Source: Hyaloscypha bicolor E | Taxonomy: Eukaryota > Ascomycota > Leotiomycetes > Helotiales > Hyaloscyphaceae | Length of the DNA: 64,000 bases | Direction of reading: 5' to 3' | Assembly (NCBI RefSeq): GCF_002865645.1 | Contig: NW_020194518.1 | Coordinates: 1,363,463-1,427,462, forward strand | Part shown: positions 1 to 12,090 of the stretch, piece by piece | How positions within the stretch are numbered: the stretch's first letter is position 1 | Layout: every line of letters begins with the position of its first letter | The notes under the pieces: model-generated | Databases searched by the model: none | What the model saw: only the letters and a program-made list of their open reading frames with translations | Told to the model about the DNA's origin: nothing | Translations under genes and position numbers: made by a program

Positions 1-1285
1 TTTACCGTTTTATGATGCTTGCCATAGAGCACCTTTGAGAGCCAGTCAAGAACCTCCAGTCGTTCCTTTTCGCCCACTTTTTCCAAGAGACTCAAGACGT
101 TCTCGTCAGTGCGAAGAATAGGCTGCTGTAGGAAGTGGAGCATCTTTTTGCTTTCTTCGTCTGCTTCTTGACTGCGCGCACGCTCACAATTATTGGCTTC
201 GTATTCGACTTGCGCCTCTAGCTTTTCGCTTTCTTCAAGCTCAGCCTTGACATCACCGGGATTGAAGAAAGCGTGCAGCGCTCGTTTGGCGGTATTTTTG
301 AGAAACAATCTATGACATAATACTATCATTCGAAGTATTGCAGCATAAAGCCTAATGAGTGCATGGTGAAGGTTGGCAATGATGTCTTTAGGTATTGTTC
401 TAGGCTGGTACAGTCGTTCATATATTGCTCCACGACTGATCAAGCAGGAGAGCTTCTCGGAAGCAAATACTAGGTCTCCCATTTGTTCGTGCTCTGCAGT
501 CGCTGCCTTTTCAATGATTTAGCAATACTCTCCATTAAGTAGACATAACGCACCTGAAGCAAAAGTCTGACCCCAGCCCATGGCAGGCTTGCATGAATGG
601 GGTCGAAATTCACAGCAATATCACCGATGTCCTTGAACTTGTTTAACCAGAAGATCATCTTTCCAGCAACATCTCTCAAGATGACATCTTTTCCCCCGAA
701 TGGAATTTTATACACCTTTGCTTTGCACTTAGCTTGCACTTCTCTGGTCATGTGAAGCAACTCTTCCATCGTCTCGGCCAATGGCTGCTGAGTATTTGAG
801 GTGGGCTGAAATCGCTGTATGGCTTCCCGGTCATCAGGTGAGAGGTTCTTGAGGGCGTCTGCCCACAGATCCCGAGTTGGAGGTTTGCTCGTGCTTGGTG
901 GCATGGCGTCTTGGCTGCTGTTTTGAGGGTGTGTAAGAATGGGAACTGCAGGCCCTGAAGAAATAGTATTGCTGGGATGGTTGGATGGAGATCCCGGTGC
1001 CCCTCCTGGATCGGGCGACGTCTCTCGAGATGCAGAAATCGGACGCGAATCCGTCGTATTTGGGAGCCCAGTATTCAAAGAAGTCAAACCCGCGGCATCA
1101 GAATTCGAGCTCACAGCATTCGCAGCCGCAGGGCTTGAAGTATCTGAACTCGCAGGTAATCTTACATTACTTGAGGCCCTGATATGAGGAGACTGCTGAG
1201 GGGTTTCTCGGCACACAGACCAATCGAGCCCCAGCTTCTTTTTGAACTTATCTCGCTTTCTAGTCCGAAGAGGAGTATCCGCCAT
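1..1285 (-). CDS. NLR/STAND-type protein, N-terminal part (partial, 2 exons)
   Basis: Exon 1 is 1285-554 and exon 2 is 506 to the window edge, still open at base 1. The 47-bp intron (507-553) has donor GTGCGT and acceptor AAAAG and joins LLLQ to AATAEHEQMGD in phase 0. The ATG at 1285 is the first true ATG; an in-frame TTG lies three codons upstream. The first ~130 residues are Ser/Pro/Asn-rich and look disordered, followed by DLWADALKNLSPDDREAI, then an all-helical region with PWAGVRLLLQ, ISRGAIYERLY, FNPGDV, LRTDENVLSLLEKV and EVLDWLSKVLYGKHH. These resemble the N-terminal domain that precedes the NACHT/P-loop NTPase in fungal NLR proteins (the NACHT-NTPase N-terminal family, Pfam PF17100 from memory). 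Such proteins are signalling ATPases of non-self recognition or programmed cell death. The NTPase and repeat domains would lie left of the window, so the class rests on the N-terminal domain only. Confidence 0.82.
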
Positions 1286-1727
1286 GTCGACCAAGTCAAA
1301 GTCAAGTCAAGGTATCGTAGGGCTGTGAAGCGCGAGCCAGTTGCGGGCTTTGGTATTGTGAAGTTCAAGAAGCAGGGTAGTAATCAAGATGGAAGAACTT
1401 CGCAATGTCGCCTCAACATATAGCAACCGTATTGTGTATCTTTGACGGGTTGAGGGCACCAAGATACGGCTTTTTATTGATAGAAGAGGGACATGATTGA
1501 AGTTTGAGGTGACAGTTGGTGAGGCTGTGTTTTTAATGCAAGTGGATGCAAGGTGGACTGAGGCAAACATTGTACCTAGGTACTGGGGTTTCTGCCTTAA
1601 TATAACCACTTCCAATCAGATGTTTAGCTACGCGCACAGGTTTTTGGGCTTTCTTTCTTGGGGTTAGAAAGTACAAGCGTTATCCCAGTATGAACCCGTT
1701 GTCTTGTCTTTCAGTTTTCTAGAAGTC
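1286..1727. other. Intergenic, upstream of NLR-type gene
   Basis: This 442-bp stretch separates the start of the NLR-type gene from the 3' end of the HET remnant; both read on the minus strand. Base composition is normal and not RIP-like. It should hold the NLR promoter and 5' UTR. Open frames of up to ~100 codons occur here but show no recognisable protein features. Confidence 0.5.
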
Positions 1728-2102
1728 TCACTCGATGTTACTAGCCGTACTATAATCCCCGATGTTCTCACATGAGTGTATCTCCTCCTCCTTGCCTGCA
1801 TCCATAGCTTCGCCATCCATACTACCATGCACATATACATCGCCAATAACTTCAAAGCCTTCTCCCAGCTTTCTAAGCACCAAAGGCACATCCATATCAT
1901 TCAAAACACACACCACATCACCCCCTCTCATCTGATCAGGAGACAAGATGCTTTCTATGACTTCGTGACTATGTATGCCATGCTCGTCGATGATTATTGT
2001 GATCAAGTCTTCGAGTTCAAGAATAAAATCCAATAATTTCTGACTCGCGGGCCCACTAGTAAAATGTTTTCTTACCCAAATGAGAACTTGGTCCGCCTTA
2101 CT
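1728..2102 (-). pseudogene. 3' remnant of a HET-type gene, truncated at repeat border
   Basis: The minus strand is open from AGT at 2102 to the stop at 1728 (about 124 codons), preceded by TGA at 2105-2103 and without a credible ATG. The peptide contains ADQVLIWVRKHF, then MRGGDVVCVLNDMDVPLVLR, then FEVIGDVYVHGSMDGEAM. The pattern 'GD-V-x-L...VP-x-VLR...IGxxYVHGxMxGEA' is the usual C-terminal tail of fungal heterokaryon-incompatibility (HET) proteins. The HET domain itself is missing: upstream the sequence turns within 100 bases into a GC-rich patch and then AT-rich repeat DNA. I infer a gene broken by transposon insertion or deletion. Alternatively it is the last exon of a gene whose upstream part has decayed beyond recognition. 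Confidence 0.7.
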
Positions 2103-2190
2103 TCAGATTTACGGGGGGAATGGGGGAAATGTAAAACAACGGCCCCCGCCGGGGGAGTCTATTAGGGGAGTCGATTAGGGCAGGGGTATT
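2103..2190. repeat. GC-rich junction patch with hairpin and 13-bp direct repeat
   Basis: Between the HET remnant and the AT-rich block lies CCCCCGCCGGGGG, a small perfect hairpin, followed by GGGGAGTCTATTA and GGGGAGTCGATTA in tandem (about 2,153-2,178). The patch is un-RIPed in style and marks the break point between gene island and repeat block. Confidence 0.5.
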
Positions 2191-2444
2191 AACGACTTGT
2201 AATTGGCTACCTAAGCTCTTTAATTTAAGGGAATTTATATACTAATTAATTAAGTTCTAATTTTTGAGCCTTATAAGGCCCTATAAATTATAGGCTTATA
2301 GGGCTCTTATATCTGGTTTTAGGGACTTATCCGCTAACTTTCTAGGCTTTATTAAGCTTACCTTTATATTATAAAATATGAATTTTTAATTTCTTTAATT
2401 TAAAGAGCTATTTCTAATCCAAATTTTATAGAAACTTTATATTT

Positions 2445-3518
2445 TAATAGCCTTTAATTAATACTGTAAGAAAATGAAATGAAATTTAAATTATATTAAG
2501 TCTTTATAAATTAAATTAAATTAAATTAAAGAAAAATCCAGAGTTTTAGTATTCCTGTCTAAGTATCTCTACTTTAGGTTAGTAGCTAGTCTGGCCTCTA
2601 ATTAATATTCAGGGAAGATAATAATCGGACTTAATATTATACTAAAAGGGCCTTTTCCTTAAATTAGAAAAAGTAAGTTATTCCGAGAAAGCAAGATATC
2701 TCATACTAAATAAAATTCTTAATAACTTGAAACCTTAATCTTTTTAAATAATTCTAAGTAATAGAATTAAAAATATAAGCCTTATAAATTAGATATAATT
2801 CTCTAAATCTTAGAAAAAGAAATAAGTAAAAAGTTATTAAGGTTTTAATAATAAAATTACAAGAAATACAAAAATTATAAAAATTATTTATTTATAATTA
2901 TTTTGCAAATATTAGACTTATAACTTTTATTTAATTACAAATTTTTATTCTTTTATTTAAAACTTTAGCCTTTAAGTATAGAATAGATAATAATATAATT
3001 ATAAATAAAATATATTAATTAGATTTTTTATAGCTAGTTTCTAGTATTGTTTTTTTAGAAAGCAAAAAAGGCTAGTATTATACTCTACTACTTTACTAGT
3101 AAATTTAGTATTATATAACCATATAATAACATATACGGCTATAATATTTAGAATACCAAGCTTCTATAACTATAAGCTTCTCTTCTTAGTTTAGAATCCT
3201 CGGATTAAAAGCTACTCTATTTTGCTTTCTAAGCCTAGAGACCCGGTTTCGTAATAGCTAGTATAGGATATCTTGCTTTCCCGGAATAACTTACTTTTCC
3301 TAACTAAAGGAAAGGGCCTCTTTAATATAATATTAAGTTTAACTATTACCTTCCCTAAGTATTAATTAGAGGCCAGACTAGCTACTAACTCAAAGTAGAG
3401 ATACTTAGATAGAAATACTAAAACTCTAGATTTTTCTTTAATTTAATTTAATTTATAAAGAATTAATATAATTTAAAATTTATTTTCTTTTCTTATAGTA
3501 TTAATTAAAGGCTATTAT
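2445..3518. repeat. Long terminal-inverted-repeat (foldback/MITE-like) element
   Basis: The left arm (about 2,445-2,708) matches the reverse complement of the right arm (about 3,259-3,518) over ~260 bases with differences mostly of C/T or G/A type. The arms begin outside with ATAGCCTTTAATTAA and end inside with AGATATC..ATACTA. The ~550-bp middle contains a separate 181-bp solo LTR, so the original spacer was about 360 bp without coding potential. It could be a non-autonomous DNA element, or two solo LTRs in opposite orientation. Confidence 0.65.
3076..3256. mobile_element. Solo LTR (181 bp), TSD GCTAG
   Basis: Starts TATTATACTCTAC, ends GGTTTCGTAATA, flanked by GCTAG at 3,071-3,075 and 3,257-3,261. 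The same unit in less mutated form lies at 12,091-12,273, so the ends were probably TGTTA...TAACA before RIP. It sits in the middle of the inverted-repeat element. Confidence 0.8.
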
Positions 3519-3728
3519 AGGAGAGAAACTATAATAAGACAAAAACCCATATAAAGTATACTAGAATATAAAATGTGACTTAATAATAAAATAATAAATT
3601 AAAAGTATAAATAATAAAATATAAATAGTATATAGTATATAAAAGCTTAATTAATTAAATACTTATAAGGAATTATTCTCTAGAACTATAGAAAAACCAG
3701 CTTTCTTATATAATTTCCGCAAGTTATA
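3516..3728 (-). repeat. Left (3') LTR of large gypsy element
   Basis: 213 bp, plus-strand ends TATAGGAGAG and CAAGTTATA; the partner is at 23,258-23,470. It abuts the right arm of the inverted-repeat element, and its right end overlaps a 34-bp palindrome. Confidence 0.7.
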
Positions 3729-3757
3729 TATAAAAGGCCGAGGCTTTTATTATATAA
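3724..3757. repeat. 34-bp palindrome, copy 1
   Basis: Left arm TTATATATAAAAGGC, four-base centre CGAG, right arm GCTTTTATTATATAA. It lies at the inner edge of the 3' LTR of the large gypsy element. Confidence 0.8.
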
Positions 3758-3789
3758 TCTAAATCTTAAAACCACTAAAATAATATAAT

Positions 3790-6640
3790 TTTTAAAGACT
3801 ATAGCCTGCTATACTATATCTGATCTCTTATTTATTTATACTTATTTCCTAAGTACTAAAAATAATAGAAAAATCCTATTTAGAATCCGAAATAATAAAG
3901 TAATTAGAATCCTCCTTTATTAGCTAATCTAATTTCTTCTCTATATACCTAAAATAAGACTTATTACTCTTAAATAGTCTTATTTTATATTTCTGAACTT
4001 ACTTAAAAGTAATTCAAATTCACTTAATTATATTCTTATACTAAATTCAATATAGTTCTTTATATTAATTAGTATCTACCTTTAACTATTATTTGATTTC
4101 TGCCTTTATTACTAGGTATTAAGAAGGCTTATTATAGTAAATTATATTATAAATTATACTAATATACTTTAAATAAATAGCTTTTTTAAATTTCGTATTA
4201 TCTATAATATTTTTAAATTAATCTTTAATAGGAAGAAAAAGCTCTAGATAAGAGGCTTTAATAACCTTATAGGAAACTTTATTTTTATATATTCTGTTCT
4301 TAATAGTAACTAGACTTATTAGAATTATAGTAAAAGGCCTATTAAGTAATAAATTATTATTAAGCTATTCTTTAACTTCTATATTATTCGAGAATTATTA
4401 CTTATCTATAATTTCAGACTTATAGATTACCTAGCTAAAAGTATTTATTTATCTAGTTAAATAGACTATATTTGAAATCTTTTCTCCTATTATCTTTAGT
4501 AAATACTTACTTATTTCCTTAGCTACTTCTGGTTTAAATTTATTAGAAATAAAGAAATAATTAATATCTTTAAAGAACTTCTTATTAAAAATAGTAGCCT
4601 TTTTATAATTCGTAAGAAAAATATAGCTAATATTCTAATACTTTTTACTAAGGTAAAATTTGCTATTTAAAGCTTTAATAATAGCTAGATCTTTAGTATT
4701 ACTTTTATACTAATTATAATTAATATTTCTAGAAATATAATATCGGGCTAGCTAAAAATAAATAACTAGATAAATAAAGTACTTATTTAATACTTTATAA
4801 AATCCGAGCTATATTAATAGATTTACTATTAAGAATTAAGAGACTAAAGTAAAGTAACTATTATCTAGATTTCTATACTTTAATATATTATCTTTTTAGA
4901 AATAAAACTATAATATTTCTATTTTCTTTATTAAGAGTTCTTAAATACTAAGCTTCTTAATTTACTTTAGGTAATTCTTCTTATAAATATAGCTATTTAT
5001 ATTCAAATTAGTAGTACTAGACTCAGGAATAAAAACTATAGTATTAAATTAGAGCTATAGATTTGGGCGGAATTAATTAGAAATATAATACTTATATTTA
5101 TATTTCTTAATTTCCTAAATCTTAAAAAAGAAATCCTATATCTCTTTATTTACCCAAGTAATAGAAATATACTTCTTGCTTTTAGTAACTTTATAGATCT
5201 TAGTAACTAGCTTTAGAATATCCTTAATATCTCGTATATTAATAAAGAAAGTATTAATAAGCTATTAAATATATATTATATAAAGAGCTTTAAGAAATCT
5301 ATTATTAATCCTATAGTATTCTTACTTATAAATAGGTCCCAAAATACTATTATATATTTCTTTAAAAGTATACTTATTTTACTAAGCAAGTATTAACTTC
5401 TATTTAGCTAGTATCTTATAAGTATATTAGATATTTTCTTTAAGTTTTTCGAACTTAATATCCTTAGTCTTTTATTTCTTAGTTCTAGATATAAATATAG
5501 GAATCTTTCTAAATAATATTTTTTCTTTTAAAATAAAGAATTCATTCTTGCTTTTCTCTTTATTTTCCTTTATTTTACTAGCCTTCTATTTAGACTAGTA
5601 CTTAGATTTTTACTATTTTTTTTATTTTTTTTTAGGAATCTTAGGCTTAGCTTACTCTTTATTCTTATTAAGTTCTTCTTATCTAGTTATACTAATTCTA
5701 CTAGTCTTACTAGTAGATTTATTACTAGACTATATTAAATTAGCTTTATTCTTATTAGCTAGATCTAATTAAGTTAAAGCTAAAATTATAATAAGGGCCT
5801 ATTCTTTAGACTTATTTCAAAAAGCAGGAAAAGGTTTATTATTATAAATTCTCTTAATTAGAATTCCGGAATTATTAAAGATATATTATCTAGCTTTAAG
5901 ATTATTAGCTAATAGTAATTTAAAAACTAATTCTCTAGGTTCCGAAATAGCTTTAGTATACTTAAGTACCTTAGTAATATCTAATTTAGTAAATATACTA
6001 GTATTCTAATATTTCTTATTCTTAATATACTCTAAAATAGCTTTATTAATTAACTAAATAGCTTTATATACTAAAGCTTTTATTTTAAAAAGAGAATATA
6101 ACTTCTTATAAATATTTTTACTAAGATTATTATAAATATTATTAATATATTGGCTAAAGGCTTTATTATATAATATAATTCCATTCTAATTCTTAGTATT
6201 AAGACTATTTACTATAGTCTTAATCTTATTAAGCTTTTCTTATTTACTTTTAGAAATACCTTTAATAATATTCTCGAATTTCCTATTATTAGCTTAATAG
6301 TTCTTTAGTTCCTCTTTAGTTAATTCCAGTCTAGTTCTATTTCTAATAAAAGTTTTTTACTTTAAAAGCTTATTATATATACTACTTAGCTTATCTAGGA
6401 TATTTATATTAAATTCGGTAATTATAGCTATTTTTTCTAGTATTAGTAGGCCTTTTATAATTACCTAAATTCCTTTAATATTCTAAACTTTAATACTATT
6501 AATTTATAGGCTTTTAATAATACTATAACTTATAAGAACTAGTTATTATACTTTATTAGCTTAAGAAATCTATTCTTTAGCTATTTTATTATTCTTAATA
6601 AATTATAAAGATATTATTAGTATAATAGTTATAGGTTATA
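3790..6640 (-). pseudogene. Unrecognised long decayed reading frame (~900 codons)
   Basis: On the minus strand most of this stretch reads as one protein-like frame when TAA/TAG are taken as former CAA/CAG codons. Segments such as GFYKVLNKYFIYLV, ARYYISRNINYNQYKSN, LNNNLLLNRPFTIILISL and KASYLELFLPIKD look like ordinary globular protein with Lys/Asn/Ile bias from RIP. I recognise no catalytic motif: it is not RT, integrase, a DDE transposase or a Helitron helicase as far as I can see. It lies between the integrase relic and the 3' LTR of the large gypsy element, so it could be an extra 3' ORF of that element or belong to a separate insertion. Confidence 0.45.
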
Positions 6641-8189
6641 AAATTAAAAATTCTCAAAATTATAAGAATTTCTTTTAAATATATTTCAAAATAAAGAATA
6701 AATTAGAATAGACTTAAATTATATAAAAATATTATATATATTCGAGTTTTTCTTTCTTTCTAGTAAGAAAATAAAGCTAAAATAATAATATATATAATAA
6801 AGAAAATAAGTATAATAATTAGATATATTTAAAGTAATATAATTATAAATTAGAAATAATTATAAAAAATAAAATATAGAATTAGGTTTCTATTATAAAA
6901 AAGAATATAAATATATATATTTAAGGAAATATAATCTAGGAAATAATTAAGGCAAGTTAAACTAAATAGTAATAATAAGAAATAAAAAAGTAATATAATA
7001 TAATAGAAATAGAAATATAATAATAATATCTAAAGTATTAGAATATAAAAGAAAATAACGAAAATTTTATAATATAAATATATTCCGATTTCTTATTTAT
7101 TTAGAAATATTTCTATTAATTTAAAAAATAGTATATAAAAAAGGAAATAATATAGGAAATATATAAAAAGTAAGATATATAAATATATTAAAAATATTAG
7201 AAAAGTATAAAGTAAATATTAATAGAAAAAAAGTTAGAATAATAAGATTAAGAAATAATTTAAAATAAGATATTACTTTTTCTAAAACTAATTTATTTCT
7301 TTTCTAAAAGCTAATTATATTTATTTAATATTTATTAAAGTCGACTTCATATAATATAAAACTATTTAGTTAGCTAGAACTTTAAAGTAATATTTATATT
7401 TATAAAAGTAATATTAAAGATATTAGAATATATAAAAAGAAAAACTATAAGATAATATAAATAAAATTTATAATACTATTATTAAGTTTAGAATAGTTAA
7501 TATTAAAGTTAATATAGAATATAAAAAGATTAGGTATTCTAAATTAGTATTAAGGATATAGTATTAAAGATATTTTCTTAATTATTTAGATAATATTTAA
7601 TAATAAAAAACAGATTAATAGTAAGAATTAGTAAATTATACTAGCTTTTTAAAGAAGTAATTAGTTTCTAGTAATAAAATAGTATTATAGTCTAAGAAAG
7701 AGTTCTATATAAAAGAAGTTCTTTTTATATAGAAATAGAAATATATAATATACTAACTAAGCCTTAGTATATATCTTAAATATAGTTATAATTATATTAA
7801 AGAAAAAATGGGGTTTCTAGTATAAGATAGGCTTTAAATAAATAGATCTAGTTTATTTAATATCTAAAAAATTTCTAGAATTACATATTAGGTTTAATAA
7901 GATTTCCTTTTCTCTTATAGGGCTTCTAGTTCGGCTATTTTATTTATATATAACTTCTAAATAGGAAGTTTATTTAGATATTATAAATAAACTTATAATA
8001 GTAATTTAAATTAAAATCGAGATCTATAAATATTATAATTAAGCTTTAGACTAATATAAGCTATAAGAATAGCTAGTTAAAAAGGCAAGTAAAGCTTCTA
8101 AAAGATTTCTAGCTTAATAAAAAATATATAAAAGACTTTTTTTCTTTTTTTCTTTTTTTCTTTTCTTTCTAATTCTATATATAATTACT
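6641..8189. other. AT-rich stretch, no gene seen
   Basis: Strongly RIP-like. An AT-rich hairpin lies near 7,709-7,736 (CTATATAAAAGAA facing TTCTTTTTATATAG) and a poly-T/CTTT run near 8,135-8,175. No coding relic is recognisable. Confidence 0.5.
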
Positions 8190-9990
8190 ATTTATTACTA
8201 TAGTTCGGAATTAAGAGTTTATAAAATAATCTCTTAATTCCCTATTTATTTTTATACTAAAAGAAATTCTTTATATTTAATTCCCAAGATCTAGTAATAG
8301 AATCTTATATTAAGAATACTATCTAGTAATAATAATTAGATAATAGTAAGAAATAAGTAATAGTAAAGTTTATCTAATTTCCAGAATAGTAATCTAATAA
8401 TAATATTCTTTAAAAATTATAAATAATAATTAGAAGAAAAAAATAAAAAGTATATAAAGAATTAAAAGTAATAAGCTTTATTTTAGGTTAAGGAAAGCTT
8501 TTATTATTAGATACTTTCTTCTAGTTTTTTATAAAAGAAATATATTTTACTTTCTCTAATTCTAGTAACTCTAAAATATATATAATAATACTAGTAGCTT
8601 TCTTAATTTCCTAAATACTATTTTACTTATAATATTTTATAATTATTTTCTTTTCTAGTTTTATATCTATTTTAAAATATTTATTTATAAATATATACTT
8701 ATTATTAACTTTATTTTTAAAGAAATACCAGAATCTATTTCTTTTAATAAATTATTTAAGTTAATTTCTAATATATAATATCCTTTTAGTTAATCTATAT
8801 ATCTTACTTTATATAGGCTAAGCTAGTAATATAGTAACTTTATATTTCTTAACTTATTTTAATTTATTAATTTAATATTATATATAAGAACTAGATTCTT
8901 TTCAGAAATAGACTTTAAATAAATCTAGTAAATAGTATTAAATTACTTCTTTCTCTTTTAGTATTTTCTATTTTTCTTTATTCTAGCTTCTTTAATATCT
9001 TTATTTCTTATTTATATTTATTTTATATATATTTCTAAAAGTATTTCTTTATTATAAACTTTATCTTATCTAAGTATTTTCTAGATTAGAAAATATATTT
9101 CTATAAGTAATATAGCTTCTTTATTATAAACTATATAAAAGAAAGTAAATCTAGTTAGTTTATATATAATAATTCGGTTAGTAAATAAAATATATAATAG
9201 TAAATCTACCTAAGGCTTCTTTTTACTTATTATAAGTATAATAAATACTTAAATAATTAGTTAATATTCTATTTTAATTATATTATTTCTTTTGAAATTA
9301 TAGGCCAAAATAATAATTCTATTAAATTCTAGTTTATTAAATTCCTAAATTACTATTTCTTTAAATTCCGATCTGCTATTTACCTTAAGCTATCTAAATA
9401 AACTATATCTATAAATAATTTCTTTCTAAATAAACTTAGTAATCTTCTTATTAGTTAGGTTCTTTAAAGATTTAGCTTTAACTTATTCTAAGAAATTATT
9501 TCTAGTAATAACTAATAAGTTATATCTTTTATAATCTAGTAATTTAATTATATTAATTTTAAGGTAATAGAAAAGAAATATAGCTTTTATTAGATATAAA
9601 GCTTTTTCTTATTTTCTTTTACTCTTATATTAATAGACTTTATAAGTACTAATATATTTTTATATATAGTTATAGTAATCTTCCTAGTAATAATAGCTAA
9701 TTACTAAATAAAAAGTATTCTTTTTTCTAGTATATCTAATCTTATTATATAGCTTTTTAATAATAATCTTTCTTTATTCTTAATTATTAATAATAAGTTA
9801 AGATAAGTATATTTTAAATATAATTCTTTATAATAATTAATTTCTTATACTATAATTTAAAGCTTCTTTATTTAACTTTTGAAACTTGGCTCTAGATATT
9901 TCTTCTAGTCTAGAAAGTATTATAAAATATTATAAAATATTCTAGTATTATTTGAAATAGCTATTATTTAAGGAATCTAGTAAAATAATT
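8190..9990 (-). pseudogene. Ty3/gypsy integrase relic
   Basis: The minus-strand frame contains, in order, a zinc-binding-like part ending CKVC-like (near 9,700), LLVITRNNFLEQVKAKSLKN (first Asp region, D to N), SRSEFKEIVIQEFNK (second Asp region), LAYNFKRNNIIKIE (catalytic Glu region), LLLYILFTNRIIIYKLTRF and FFYIVYNKEAILLIEI, the stretch that follows the core in many fungal gypsy integrases. Many Gln codons are now stops. It belongs with the RT/RNase H relic further right in the large gypsy element. Confidence 0.72.
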
Positions 9991-10045
9991 AGGTTATTAA
10001 GTAAAGTATAAGAGTTAGTATTATTATTTATTATTTTATTAGAGG

Positions 10046-10079
10046 TTATATATAAAAGACTATAACTTTTATTATATAA
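10046..10079. repeat. 34-bp palindrome, copy 2
   Basis: TTATATATAAAAGAC, centre TATA, ACTTTTATTATATAA. It lies between the RNase H and integrase relics of the large gypsy element, where pol coding sequence would be expected, so it looks inserted. Confidence 0.75.
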
Positions 10080-10299
10080 TTTCCGGATATTATTATTTTT
10101 TAATATTATTAATTTATTTCTAGATATAATAAGGCTTTAATTATTAATTTTTAGTAATTAGATACTATTATTCAAATATCTAATAAAGATCTTAGAAATC
10201 TGATTTCTCAAAATAATATCACGTGACTAAACCGGAACCGCTTCCTTTAACTAAACTTTCTGTTTAATAAGTACTATTCTAATAGTATTAAATTCTATT

Positions 10300-11950
10300 A
10301 TTAACTATTTATTAATATTCTTATTATCTTTAGTATTATCTTTTTATTATAAATGTCTTAATAATCTATTAGTAATAGTATATTTAGTTCCCTTAATATA
10401 TTTAATCTTAAAGTTAAATAATTAAATTTATACTAGCTAGTAAATAACTAGAGCTCTAGAAAAATCCGTAGCCGCTTTACTTAGCTATATAACAAGTATA
10501 TTAGTATCTAGTTTAAAAATAAAATAAATTTCATATAGCCAGAATTATATTTTCTATAAATACTTTACTAGTTCTTAATATTCTTTCTTAATAATATTAT
10601 ATTTCTATTTAGTATTATTTCAGATTTTAGACTTATATTATATAACTTTCTTTTTTCTTTTATTATTATATTAACTAAGAGTTCTGCCTTATTTATTCAG
10701 GCTAGTATTTATTACTAATATAATTATTCTCTAATATTCTAATAAATTATAATATAACTTATAGAATATTAGAATAATAATAAGCTTTTTTTAAAGAATT
10801 TATATAGCTTATACTTATTTATTACTCTAGTTTTATACTATATCTTTTCTTATTAAGTAGTAAATAGGTTTAGTAATAATTATAAAGCCTTTAATTCAAA
10901 TATAATAGTAAATAATAATTCTAATAAATGTTTTATTTTTAGTTATACTATTATAATATTTCTATTTTAAGATCTTAGTAATTCCTAAGCTTAAAGAACT
11001 TCTTTTAAATACTTTATAAATAAAGCTAATAATAATTATATTATTATAATAGAACTGTGATTTTTTTCTAATACTAGCTCTAGTTTATTTAATTTTATCT
11101 AAGGTTATATTTAGGTTTTAAAGATATTTAAATACAAAATACTAAATACTAGGTAAAATAAGCTACCTATTATAGTCTATATAAGGTCTCTTAATTCTAA
11201 TATTATTAATAAATAATATAGCGATTTTAGGAAATAAAATCTCTAGAATAGTTATAATAATTTATATAAACTATATAATAGAATTAGTAGCTTCCTAAAG
11301 TAATATAATTATTCTTAATAGCCCTAGAGGCATTATAAATATAGTTAAATCTTTATTATAAGTATCTAGTATAAGTTAATTATATTCGGAAAAGAAATTA
11401 ATTAGAGAAATATAAATATATCTAGTAAATTTCTTTGAAATCTTATTAGTAAATAGAAATAAGTTAGTATTTTATAGGATTATTAAATTCATTTTTATAG
11501 TAGTATTAATTAATTTATAAGTCCTAGTAATCTTTTTTATAACTAAGAATTATGAATTTTAGTAAGGTCTATTATATTTCTTAAGAACTTTATAATCTAG
11601 GTATTTTAATAATATTTTTACTATTACTAGTACTAGAGCTTTAGAATATAGGAAATTCTTTTCTTATTAGGCTTTATATTTAATAATCTTAATTAAAATA
11701 AGTAAATTAAATTTTTTTTTTTAGACTTTTCTTATTTTTTTCTAATTAAATATAATTATACTTTTTTAATTAATTATTAATTCTCGGAATATAACTAGTT
11801 TCTTTTCCTAAAGCTAGTTACTAATATCTAATTATTTAAGACATTCCGAAATAAGTTATAAATTTCTTAGAATAGCTAATATTCTTAGTAAAAGGTAATT
11901 CTTATATTTCCTAGTATATTTCTATAAGTATTCTTTAGTTTTAGATCTTT
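10300..11950 (-). pseudogene. Ty3/gypsy reverse transcriptase and RNase H relic
   Basis: The minus strand reads IKRPYIDYNR, IRYFVFKYLKNLNITL, IREKSQFYYNNI at about 11,000-11,200, matching the region just after the catalytic Asp pair of fungal gypsy RT. Further left come LVIYQLVQIQLFNFKIKYIK and GTKYTITNRLLRHL (about 10,320-10,480), the end of RNase H. All parts are full of C-to-T changes. A patch at 10,217-10,265 (including CACGTGAC and ACCGGAACCGC) is less mutated than its surroundings. Confidence 0.7.
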
Positions 11951-12090
11951 TAAACTAGTTCGGATATTTATTAGGGCCTTTTTTAGTTCTATTATTAGTA
12001 TTTACTAGTTAAACCTTTTTATTTTTTATTTTATATATTTCTATAACTAGAAATAAATTATAGTTATTATTCTTTTCTTTAAGTACTATA

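Noticed and set aside
1307..1615. 102-codon minus-strand open frame upstream of the NLR-type gene
   Set aside because: Low-complexity-like composition, no recognisable domain; more likely 5' UTR/promoter.
10217..10240. CACGTGAC in the AT-rich block as another Pho4 site
   Set aside because: Lies in a transposon relic without a gene downstream.
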